From Paenibacillus sp. RUD330 (GTDB taxonomy: Bacteria; Bacillota; Bacilli; Paenibacillales; Paenibacillaceae): a stretch of 64,000 bases of DNA. The notes beneath the pieces are model-generated. The model searched no databases, had not been told where the DNA came from, and saw only the letters and a list, made by a program, of their open reading frames with translations. The stretch lies in the NCBI RefSeq assembly GCF_002243345.2, contig NZ_CP022655.2, forward strand, positions 1,452,001 through 1,516,000. Reading direction: 5' to 3'. Positions 14,942 to 23,188 of this stretch are shown piece by piece. The position numbers and the translations under genes are program-made. Each line of letters begins with the position of its first letter. The first letter of the stretch is position 1.

Positions 14942-17900
14942 ATGAATATCATTACAATAGGTTATGAGTCAGGGTCGATATTTCAAAATATAAATATAGA
15001 TCGAATATACACTAATATAGACTACAGTCTAAATTCTATTGTTAGTGCAACTTCTCCGAAAACAGATCTAATATTAAATAAACATGATTACAAAAATTAT
15101 TCAAAGAGCATATTATTGAAAAATGAAATAAACAAAACATTTTTAGATAGCATTGAACAACTTTCTTCCGAAAACGATTATCTATTAATAGATTTGTTAG
15201 ATGAACGATATGATTTGATTTCAATTAATAATACATTTTTATTAGACAGCTGGTTATTAAAGGATACACATTTCAAAGTAGAAAATAATTTTTCATTTTT
15301 TAAACGAGAAGATATTGATTTTGATTTTTGGAAAAATTGTGCGGATAAATTTATTGAAAAAGCTAAAATTAATTTCGGGAAAAATATTATTCTTCATGAG
15401 ATGTATTTATCCGAGCGTATATTAAGGAATAATAAACTTGAGACTCCTAAGAATATATCTGATATAAAAAAGAAAAATAGACTATTAAAAACTTGCTATG
15501 AATATATAAAAGGAAAATTGGAATATTATCAACATATTAAAATCAAAGAGGATAATTATACAGACTTTGATGAGATAGAAACATTGAATCCAGCAAAGAA
15601 AAATAAGAGTTACATATCTCGTTTTATTAAAGAATTAGAAATGATAAGAGATGAAGAGTCGAAAAATAAATATGATATTGCTATAATAATTGTTTCGTAT
15701 AATGTAGAGGAATATATTAATGAAGCAGTATTATCTGTTATAAATCAAAAAAATTTTTCTGGAAGTTTTCAAATTATAATTGTGGATGATGGTTCATTAG
15801 ATAATACTCAAAAAATAGTTAAAAGTTTATCTCGGAAATATAGTAACATCACTTATAAATTCATTAAAAATAGCGGTACTCCTTCAATTCCAAGAAACAT
15901 AGGATTAGAATTAGCTGACTCGGAATATATCTTATTTTTAGATGGGGATGATACTCTATCAGAGAATGCATTGAATTTGCTTCATTTATATGCTACAAAT
16001 TATTCAGCAGATCAAGTTATTGGAAAAATGTTGTCATTTAAAAATAACCAATTTACTGACTCATCTAAAGTCGCTGCTAAATATAAGGAAAGATATGAGT
16101 TCGAACAATCTATAAGCGATACCAAACAAATTCATATAACCACACATCCAATTTTATATCACTATCCCAGTGCTTGTGGTAAATTATTTAAATCAGAATT
16201 GATAAGGAATATAAAGTTTGAAAAAATAAAATATGGAGAAGATCGATTATTTGCTGTAGATGCTTCATTTAAATCTAAAAAAACTATCTTTGTAAATGAC
16301 TTTGTTTATAACTATAGAACTAGGCAGAACTTAAATAATTTGTCAACTACACAAGAAAAATCTCTTAAAAATATTACAGGATTGCATACCTCAATATTAC
16401 GGATATATGATATTATCGATCTAAATAGATTTAGGATTAATAATTATGAAGCTTATTTATTGAAAATTGTGAAATCAAACATAGCGGATGTTATACTGCG
16501 TATTAATCAAATTATGGAATATCCAATTGAAGATAGAAGAGGAATATTATTATTATTGAGTAATATCTTGAATAAGAAAATAGATCATTCAAAGAAAATA
16601 ATACGTGTATATACAATGATTAATTACGTGAAATTAAAGCTTCTGTCGGAAGGTAAAATAGACGAACTCTATTATTTTGTGGAGTATTTTGAATTTAATG
16701 CTCGTCGATATGATTATGATTTTGATGGTAACTTTATTTTTAAAACCAAAAATGAGAATATTTATTTAGAATTTATATTTGGAAATAGCGTTCAAAGTAT
16801 CGATGTTACAGAATACCTATCTAAAAGTAATTTGGTTAATGAAATCACTGATATAAGAATTGATAAAAATATGATGTGTATCGAAGGACTTGCATTCCAT
16901 AAAAATTTCTCTATTAATTCTAAAAATGATATCAATCATGAAATTGTTATATATCATACAAAAACAAAAAAAGAATACAGATTGAAAGCTCAATATTTCT
17001 TTAATAATTTACTATCGACGTCAAATGAAAAATATGGTCATGGAGGATATAAATTTAAATTTGAATTTACAGAACATATGGATGACGGTCATTATAAATT
17101 TTCTATTGAAACCACTTTTTTAAATATCAAAAGAAAAACCGATTTGATTTTTAATGGAAAAAAAGTCCTTTATGATTTTAAGAACTCTTATTTTAAAATT
17201 AAAAAATTAAATTGCGAGATAATACCGTTATATAAAAAAAGAGCATTAAGTATTATATATAAAAAGGATATAAATTTATTAAAAAGAAAAATAATTTCTA
17301 ATATTAGAAACAAACAATACTCTTTAAAACAAATAAAAATGAATAATGGAATTGATATTAAAAGAAAATTCAAATTAGGATTTGCTGTACTAACAGAAGA
17401 ATTCTCGAAATTTCTCTTTAGGAAAAAGAATATTATATTAATTGGTGAGAAGAACTGTAATACTGCAAATGATACCGGATACTGGTTTTTCAAGCATTGT
17501 AGAGATCAAGGATATCCAGTGCACTATGTTATCAATAAAAAGAGCCCGGATTTTAAAAAAGTTAAAGGTCTTGGAAACGTAGTTGATTATTATAGTCTGA
17601 AGCATATTATATTATCAATGAATGCTAAATTTATTCTTAGTAGTGATAATGTGAATATTTTATTGCCTTCGAATATTAAGCATCTACGGAGAAAGCCTAA
17701 AAGAATTTTCATTCAGCATGGGGTTATTTTACAAAGCAAGGTTGATGAAATATATCATTATAAAAAAGATTATGCAGACTATATTATATCCAGTAATAAG
17801 ATTGAAAAAGATATATTGAAGAATCATTTTGGTTTCAATGAGAGTAATATTTTAAATTTTGGTTTATCAAGATTTGACTCTTTAAAAGATAATAATAGCA

Positions 17901-18472
17901 ATTCTTTTAAAAGAATCATGGTTTCATTTACGTGGAGAAAGAACATCAAAAATGTTACTGATTTAAAAGAAAGTAGATATTTAAAATCAATTATTGAATT
18001 GTTAAATAATAATGAGTTTTTATCGGTATTAAAAAAATATAAATTCACTATCGATTTATGCCTCCACCCCAGAACTTGTGATTTGTTAAAAACAGAAATA
18101 AATTGGAAGGAGCAATTATCTAGATCTCCCTTGATTAATATCCATAGCTTCAATGATATTGATATACGAGCACATATAGAAGACTGCTGTATGCTCATAA
18201 CTGATTATTCAAGTATTTCATATGATTTTATTTATTTAAATAAACCTGTTATTAATTATCTTTTTGAAAATAATATGCCGTTGAATCCCAATACATTAGA
18301 TGAGGTTATACCTGGAAAACCTGTTCAATCTATTACTGAATTAGTAGGTGAAGTTAAAAAAATTATTTTCAATGATGGAAAGCCGGTAAAAAAAATTGAT
18401 AAGTCTAAATATATTGAAAATGTAAATAAGACTAATTGTGAAATGCTATATGGATTTATAAAGGAAGGGTAA
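14942..18472 (+). CDS. Three-domain DUF6270 - GT2 - TagF-like transferase
   Basis: 1176 residues. Residues 1-200 carry LLIDLLDERYDLISI near 81, which I recognise as the hallmark of DUF6270, a domain found in capsule loci. A GT2 domain at about 243-480 has IAIIIVSYNVEEYINEA, IVDDGSLDNT and LDGDDTLS. A long linker leads to a TagF-type domain from about 828 (ILIGEKNCNTANDTGY, FIQHGV near 923, LITDYSSISYDFIYLNKP near 1085). The start is ATG 14942 with AGAAGGA ahead; an in-frame GTG at 14912 lacks such a site. The gene is extremely AT-rich with A/T-ending codons, the clearest sign of transfer in the window. It lies 2 nt before the dehydrogenase gene. Acceptor and sugar are unknown. Confidence 0.82.
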   Translation: MNIITIGYESGSIFQNINIDRIYTNIDYSLNSIVSATSPKTDLILNKHDYKNYSKSILLKNEINKTFLDSIEQLSSENDYLLIDLLDERYDLISINNTFLLDSWLLKDTHFKVENNFSFFKREDIDFDFWKNCADKFIEKAKINFGKNIILHEMYLSERILRNNKLETPKNISDIKKKNRLLKTCYEYIKGKLEYYQHIKIKEDNYTDFDEIETLNPAKKNKSYISRFIKELEMIRDEESKNKYDIAIIIVSYNVEEYINEAVLSVINQKNFSGSFQIIIVDDGSLDNTQKIVKSLSRKYSNITYKFIKNSGTPSIPRNIGLELADSEYILFLDGDDTLSENALNLLHLYATNYSADQVIGKMLSFKNNQFTDSSKVAAKYKERYEFEQSISDTKQIHITTHPILYHYPSACGKLFKSELIRNIKFEKIKYGEDRLFAVDASFKSKKTIFVNDFVYNYRTRQNLNNLSTTQEKSLKNITGLHTSILRIYDIIDLNRFRINNYEAYLLKIVKSNIADVILRINQIMEYPIEDRRGILLLLSNILNKKIDHSKKIIRVYTMINYVKLKLLSEGKIDELYYFVEYFEFNARRYDYDFDGNFIFKTKNENIYLEFIFGNSVQSIDVTEYLSKSNLVNEITDIRIDKNMMCIEGLAFHKNFSINSKNDINHEIVIYHTKTKKEYRLKAQYFFNNLLSTSNEKYGHGGYKFKFEFTEHMDDGHYKFSIETTFLNIKRKTDLIFNGKKVLYDFKNSYFKIKKLNCEIIPLYKKRALSIIYKKDINLLKRKIISNIRNKQYSLKQIKMNNGIDIKRKFKLGFAVLTEEFSKFLFRKKNIILIGEKNCNTANDTGYWFFKHCRDQGYPVHYVINKKSPDFKKVKGLGNVVDYYSLKHIILSMNAKFILSSDNVNILLPSNIKHLRRKPKRIFIQHGVILQSKVDEIYHYKKDYADYIISSNKIEKDILKNHFGFNESNILNFGLSRFDSLKDNNSNSFKRIMVSFTWRKNIKNVTDLKESRYLKSIIELLNNNEFLSVLKKYKFTIDLCLHPRTCDLLKTEINWKEQLSRSPLINIHSFNDIDIRAHIEDCCMLITDYSSISYDFIYLNKPVINYLFENNMPLNPNTLDEVIPGKPVQSITELVGEVKKIIFNDGKPVKKIDKSKYIENVNKTNCEMLYGFIKEG

Positions 18473-18474
18473 AA

Positions 18475-19761
18475 ATGAAGATATCTGTATATGGATTGGG
18501 GTACATCGGGTTACCTACTGCTTTAATGTTTGCAAAAAATAATATTAAAGTAATAGGGATAGATATTCAGGAAGAGCTAATTCAAAACATAAATTCAGGT
18601 TCTTTGCTAACAAACGAACCAGGTCTTCAAGAAGCTTATCTCGAAGCTCATAAATCAAGACGTCTTATTGCTTCTGTAATTCCACAAAAAGCGGACGTGT
18701 TTATAATCGCAGTTCCAACACCATATATTTCAAATGAGAAAAGATTATTTGATTATAGCTATATTATAAATGCGTTGCAGAGTATTATATCTGTAATGGA
18801 AAAAGGAAATACTATAATAATAGAATCAACTATTGCTCCAGGGACAATAAATGAAATAGTAATACCCTTTATGAGGAAATATAATTATGAACCTGGTGTG
18901 GATTTCTATTTAGCTCATTGTCCCGAGAGAGTTCTCCCTAGTAATATTTTAGGAGAAATGGTCAATAACAATCGAATCATTGGCGGAGTCACAACTAAAT
19001 GCTCTCAGAAAGCTACTGAAATTTATAAAATTTTTTGTGAAGGCGAGATACATCAAACTGATGTAAGAACGGCTGAAATGTCTAAGTTAGTTGAAAATAC
19101 GTTTCGAGATGTAAATATAGCCTTCGCGAATGAACTTGCTAAAATATGCAACTATCTTGATTTAAATGTACTAGAAGTAATTGATCTGGCAAACAAACAT
19201 CCTAGGGTTAATATTTTAGAGCCAGGACCGGGTGTAGGCGGACATTGCTTGGCGGTTGATCCTTATTTCATCGTCGCCAAGTCGCCGGATCTGGCCAAGA
19301 TCATTCATCTTTCCAGAGAGACCAATTCATCCATGCCTCACTACGTGGCGGCAAATGCGGAGAAGCTGGTCAGGGGAATCCACAATCCGAAAATAGCGGT
19401 GTTGGGAGTTACCTATAAAGCGGATGTGGACGACATCCGGGAAAGTCCTGCTATGGAAATCGTAGAGCTGCTGTCGGAGGCTGGCTTCAGCTTGTCGATT
19501 CATGATCCGCATGTAAGGACTATAGATCCGCGGTTTGTTTCGGCCGAGGACGCGATGAGAGATGCCGATCTTATTCTTCTTCTGACAGATCATACCGAAT
19601 TCCGGGCCATGGACTTCAGTCCGTATGTGAAGGGAATGAGGAACCGGATGCTGTTCGATACGAGAAACAGCGTGAAGGCGGAGAATGCTCAAGGCATGCA
19701 AACGATCAATTTCGGAAATTTGTATCAGTATGTAAATCATCTTGAAACCGTGATTGCATGA
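18475..19761 (+). CDS. wecC: UDP-N-acetyl-D-mannosamine dehydrogenase (nucleotide-sugar 6-dehydrogenase)
   Basis: 428 residues. It has an N-terminal NAD site ISVYGLGYIGLPTA, an AHCPERVLPSNIL motif at about 144, a central helix with KLVENTFRDVNIAFANELAKI, the catalytic-loop pattern GPGVGGHCLAVDPYF (Cys near 257), and a C-terminal substrate domain with LGVTYKADVDDIRESPA. The PERVLP and GGHC(L/I)AVDPYF forms favour the UDP-ManNAc dehydrogenase branch over UDP-glucose. It oxidises C6 to give an acidic sugar (ManNAcA), a building block of Bacillota wall polymers. The first 750 nt are AT-rich and the last 530 nt match the GC-rich host style, with the change near 19225-19245. The stop overlaps the permease start (ATGA). 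Confidence 0.85.
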   Translation: MKISVYGLGYIGLPTALMFAKNNIKVIGIDIQEELIQNINSGSLLTNEPGLQEAYLEAHKSRRLIASVIPQKADVFIIAVPTPYISNEKRLFDYSYIINALQSIISVMEKGNTIIIESTIAPGTINEIVIPFMRKYNYEPGVDFYLAHCPERVLPSNILGEMVNNNRIIGGVTTKCSQKATEIYKIFCEGEIHQTDVRTAEMSKLVENTFRDVNIAFANELAKICNYLDLNVLEVIDLANKHPRVNILEPGPGVGGHCLAVDPYFIVAKSPDLAKIIHLSRETNSSMPHYVAANAEKLVRGIHNPKIAVLGVTYKADVDDIRESPAMEIVELLSEAGFSLSIHDPHVRTIDPRFVSAEDAMRDADLILLLTDHTEFRAMDFSPYVKGMRNRMLFDTRNSVKAENAQGMQTINFGNLYQYVNHLETVIA

Positions 19762-20561
19762 GTTTTTTGAACATCGTAGCAAAGGAACACTTTAAAAACC
19801 GCTATATGATCGTAAGAATCGCCTTGTTTCAGCTGAAGTCCACTTACATGTCCAATCGATTAGGCTTGCTCTGGGTGCTTTTGAATCCGCTCAGCCAATT
19901 GGCCGTCTATTGGGTCGTTTTTGGATTGGGGATCCGTGGGGGAGCTTCCGTAGCGGGAGTTCCTTTTGTCCTCTGGCTGAGCTGCGGCCTTGTTCCCTGG
20001 TTGTTTATCGGCTCAGGAATCGTGCAGGGAGCGAATTCAGTCAGCTCGCAATTAGGCCATGTATCCAAAATGAAGTTTCCCCTGAGCGTGCTTCCTTCCA
20101 TCACCATCATTACCCAGCTGATCTCTCATATGATCATGCTGGTTATGGTTTTGATTGCGGTCATCATGAAATACGGCTTTTTCGGATTATCTTATCTGGG
20201 AATCTTCTATTATCTGGTCGCATCCGTGTCCCTTTTATCCGCATTGGCGTTGTTTACCTCGACCGTTTCGGCATTTGTCCGCGACTTCAGGTTTGTGATC
20301 GGCGCGGTTACTAGAGCTCTGTTCTTCATTACTCCGATCATGTGGACGGTAAACTCCAAGACGCCGGAGCTGCTGAAAAAAGTAATCCGATACAATCCCG
20401 TCACTTACTTAGTGGATGGATACCGCAACGCGATGCTTTTCAATCAATTTCATATCGCCACGGCCTACACCGCCGGGTTTTGGCTGGGAGTAGCACTGTT
20501 GTTTGTATGGGGAGCATTCATACATGTTCGTTTCCGCAAGCATTTCATGGATTACCAATAG
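19758..20561 (+). CDS. tagG: Polysaccharide/teichoic acid ABC exporter permease (TagG/Wzm type)
   Basis: 267 residues with about six membrane helices. There is an amphipathic N-terminus with LFQLKSTYMSNRLGLLWVLLNPL, the typical TagG/Wzm entry motif, a VPWLFIGSGIVQGANS segment, and ITPIMWTVNSKTPELLKKVIRYNPVTYLVDGYRN near 195-230, the conserved gate region of this family. It moves the completed lipid-linked polymer from the cytoplasmic to the outer leaflet. It is coupled to the dehydrogenase gene by a 4-nt overlap and followed by the ATPase gene. It has GC-rich host-like composition. The symbol marks the type; the exact polymer (teichoic or secondary wall polymer) is inferred. Confidence 0.85.
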   Translation: MSFLNIVAKEHFKNRYMIVRIALFQLKSTYMSNRLGLLWVLLNPLSQLAVYWVVFGLGIRGGASVAGVPFVLWLSCGLVPWLFIGSGIVQGANSVSSQLGHVSKMKFPLSVLPSITIITQLISHMIMLVMVLIAVIMKYGFFGLSYLGIFYYLVASVSLLSALALFTSTVSAFVRDFRFVIGAVTRALFFITPIMWTVNSKTPELLKKVIRYNPVTYLVDGYRNAMLFNQFHIATAYTAGFWLGVALLFVWGAFIHVRFRKHFMDYQ

Positions 20562-20576
20562 AGGTGTTGACTAAGC

Positions 20577-21353
20577 GTGCATCAAGTCCGGTTTCAAGAG
20601 GTTAGCAAATCTTTTCGTCTGCATTCCAGCATAAATGAAAAGATTCGGGATTTATTTTATATCAAGAAGGATTTCCCTGTTCATCAGGCTCTGCGCAGTC
20701 TGACTTTTGCGGTCGACCAGGGCGATGTAGTCGGAATCATAGGGCTGAATGGCGCCGGCAAAAGCACGTTGTCCAACCTTATTGCCGGAGTGACGATTCC
20801 CTCCAGCGGTTCGGTTCATATCAACGGGAACGCCGCGCTAATCGCGATATCCTCCGGTCTGAACAACCAGCTCAACGGCCTTGAAAATATCGAGCTGAAA
20901 GGGTTGATGATGGGGCTGTCCCATCAGCAGATCAAAGCCATAACGCCGGCCGTGATCGAGTTTGCCGAGCTGGGGAAATTCATTCATCAACCGATCAAAG
21001 CCTACTCCAGCGGTATGAAGGCCAGATTGGGATTTGCGATATCCATTCATATCGATCCTGACATTCTCGTCATCGACGAGGCTCTTTCCGTAGGGGACCA
21101 GACGTTCAGCGACAAATGTCTGGCCAAAATCAATGAGTTCAAGGAACGGGGCAAAACGATCTTTTTTATCAGCCATTCTCTGTCGCAAGTCAAAAGCTTC
21201 TGCGACAAAGGGCTCTGGCTTCATGACGGCGAGCTGAAGAAATACGGAGTTATCGATGAGGTCGCCGCAGAGTATGAGCGCTTCCTGAAGCATTATCAAA
21301 CGCTCTCTCCAGCAGAGAGGACGGAGCTCAGAGCTTCGCACTGGGGAGAATGA
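20577..21353 (+). CDS. tagH: Polysaccharide/teichoic acid ABC exporter ATPase (TagH/Wzt type)
   Basis: 258 residues, starting at GTG with GAGGTG about 11 nt upstream. It has Walker A GLNGAGKST near 57, the family-typical YSSGMKARLGFAISIHIDPDILVIDEALSVGD block, and switch His in FISHSLSQVK. The RFQEVSKSFRLH opening and the DQGDVVGIIGLNGAGKSTL region match TagH/Wzt. It lacks the C-terminal carbohydrate-binding domain found in some Wzt proteins and the SH3-like tail of B. subtilis TagH, so substrate selection must lie elsewhere. It powers the permease encoded 15 nt upstream. Confidence 0.87.
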   Translation: MHQVRFQEVSKSFRLHSSINEKIRDLFYIKKDFPVHQALRSLTFAVDQGDVVGIIGLNGAGKSTLSNLIAGVTIPSSGSVHINGNAALIAISSGLNNQLNGLENIELKGLMMGLSHQQIKAITPAVIEFAELGKFIHQPIKAYSSGMKARLGFAISIHIDPDILVIDEALSVGDQTFSDKCLAKINEFKERGKTIFFISHSLSQVKSFCDKGLWLHDGELKKYGVIDEVAAEYERFLKHYQTLSPAERTELRASHWGE

Positions 21354-21389
21354 CCAAGGATTTGGATTTAATAATAGAAATGGGGATTT

Positions 21390-22385
21390 ATGATGTGGAA
21401 TCGATTGAAAATCGGAGTTCTGGCGGCATTGCTCGCCTTCATCGCGCAACCGCTCTCTGCGCAAGCCGCCGCGTCTACGGTAAAAACGCAATCTGTTGCT
21501 TATGAGACGATTTTTGACGGCAGAACGCTGCAGATGCACAGCGATCAATATCTGTTCACCTACCAGGGCACTTCCTATGTTCCTATCCGGTATATCGCTT
21601 ACGGACTGCTCCAATCCGTTCAATGGAATGCCTCGACATCCACAGTAACGGTATCCAAGCCTACAGACAAAGAGCTGGTCGTGCTGAGGGAGTATTTTCT
21701 GAATGCGATCGGTGCTTCCGGAGCGCCGGCTTCAATCGGAAATCAAAAGCTGTCGATTTCGCCGGCTAAAGCGTCCTTTGTCTTCTACGGAGCCCAAAAA
21801 CAGCTCCCCGCCGGCCAAACCGCTTATATGCTGAACAACAGCCTGTATGTTCCCATCCGCTTCATGAGCGAGAGCACGGGCATGAATGTGAAATGGGACA
21901 GCTCCAGCAAGCGGATCACGATCACTTCCCCGGCACCGGCCGCCGAAAAGCCGGAGGAGCCTAAGCCGGAGGATCCTGCTTCCGGCAATGACGCTGGCAG
22001 CGGCAGTTCCGGTTCGACAGGCAACGCTTCGGGAGGGTCGGCAGGCGGCGGCATCGTGATGCCTTCTGCCCCGACTTACGAGGATGTCAAATTCCGGGCG
22101 GACGCCAAGCTTCAGACCCTGTATATGAACGCCAAAACGACTTTCCTCAAGCTCGGGCAGCAATACGTGGACACCTCGGACAAAGCGAGGAGAGCCGCTT
22201 TGAAGAAGCAGGGCGAAGCATCGCTGGCCAGCTTCAGCTCGCAGTTTGATTCCCTTGTCTCCCAAGTGGAAGCCGAATTGAACAAGTACGGCTACAGCAC
22301 GACAATCATCCAGGAATACCGCCAGAAATACAACGAGGAATTGGACGCAGGCCGAGACCTGATGAGCGACATGATGAAAGGCTGA
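21390..22385 (+). CDS. Exported stalk-domain (copper amine oxidase N-terminal-like) protein
   Basis: 331 residues with a signal peptide (RLKIGVLAALLAFIAQPLSAQAAA, cut after the AQA-A region). Two half-repeats, YQGTSYVPIRYIAYGLLQSVQWNASTSTVTV at 53-85 (shown in part) and LNNSLYVPIRFMSESTGMNVKWD near 150, match the copper-amine-oxidase N-terminal or stalk domain common in Paenibacillus exported proteins; no oxidase domain is present. A Pro/Glu then Gly/Ser linker (190-225) leads to a helical coiled region (230-331). It follows the exporter ATPase gene by 36 nt and probably belongs to the operon, which ends at the terminator just after. A structural role at the cell wall is inferred. Confidence 0.78.
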   Translation: MMWNRLKIGVLAALLAFIAQPLSAQAAASTVKTQSVAYETIFDGRTLQMHSDQYLFTYQGTSYVPIRYIAYGLLQSVQWNASTSTVTVSKPTDKELVVLREYFLNAIGASGAPASIGNQKLSISPAKASFVFYGAQKQLPAGQTAYMLNNSLYVPIRFMSESTGMNVKWDSSSKRITITSPAPAAEKPEEPKPEDPASGNDAGSGSSGSTGNASGGSAGGGIVMPSAPTYEDVKFRADAKLQTLYMNAKTTFLKLGQQYVDTSDKARRAALKKQGEASLASFSSQFDSLVSQVEAELNKYGYSTTIIQEYRQKYNEELDAGRDLMSDMMKG

Positions 22386-22392
22386 TTCAAAA

Positions 22393-22434
22393 AAGCCCAG
22401 CATCGGCCGATGAGCCGATGCTGGGCTTTTTTTG
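22393..22434. terminator. Bidirectional terminator
   Basis: A 15-bp perfect stem (22393-22407 with 22414-22428) has T residues on its right and A residues on its left. It serves both the glycopolymer operon and the convergent bactofilin gene. Confidence 0.92.
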
Positions 22435-22437
22435 TCA

Positions 22438-22905
22438 TCATCCAGCCTGGCGCCGCTCCTTCACGGAGCTTTCCCGGGCGGCCTCGCGCACTTCGCGGAT
22501 ATCGCGCCCGGCCTCGTCCGAAGGCTCGGCAGGATCGCGGACGGCCGGAGCGGCCGGTTCAGCCTGCCGCTCCATGCGGCAGCTGCCGCTGAGAATGCCG
22601 CCGTCCTGGACGATGAGCGAGGCGGCTGTCGCGCTGCCGTGGAGCTGGCCGCTGGACATGATCGTCAGTCGTCCGGTCGTCGCGACGTCGCCGTACACTT
22701 TGCCGGATATCGTAACGTCCTTGGCCGAAATGTTGGAGCGGACCACGCCGCTTTCTCCGATAATGACATCTTCCTTGCAATTGATGTCTCCGCGGTATTC
22801 GCCTTCGATTCTCAGGCTTGCCTGGCAGGATAAGGTGCCTTCCGCACGCGTTCCCTGGCCGATCAACGTGTCCGAAGCCGACCAGCGCTTGTTTTCCTTG
22901 AACAT
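22438..22905 (-). CDS. Bactofilin (polymer-forming cytoskeletal protein)
   Basis: 155 residues. Residues 10-115 form the repetitive beta-helix pattern of bactofilins: DTLIGQGTRAEGTLSCQASLRIEGEYRGDI, then KDVTISGKVYGDVATTGRLTI (given in parts), with a hydrophobic residue about every second position and Gly at turns. The C-terminal 40 residues are charged and disordered. Bactofilins self-assemble into filaments without nucleotide and can scaffold cell-envelope or morphogenetic enzymes. The start codon at 22905 follows GGGAGGCGG. It is a single-gene unit convergent with the glycopolymer operon. Confidence 0.85.
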   Translation of the reverse strand: MFKENKRWSASDTLIGQGTRAEGTLSCQASLRIEGEYRGDINCKEDVIIGESGVVRSNISAKDVTISGKVYGDVATTGRLTIMSSGQLHGSATAASLIVQDGGILSGSCRMERQAEPAAPAVRDPAEPSDEAGRDIREVREAARESSVKERRQAG

Positions 22906-23188
22906 CGATATCCGCCTCCCTTGGATGAATTCATGCTATGTAGTATGTATTCCTTTAGGGAGTCCTTCATTCCATTTCCCGAAGAAAGGAGACATCCCCA
23001 GCCTTGCATTATCTTGCGCCGAATGCTTGAAAATCCTGCCTGCCGTTGATACTACGTACAATGGATAGTTCATGCGCCATCTATATACTCTGCGATAGAA
23101 AAGGGCTCCCTCCATCAGGTAAAATAACGAATGACGGATGAGTCCGATCCGATTCCGCCAATCCGCCAATCCGCAAAAGAGGTGCCTC

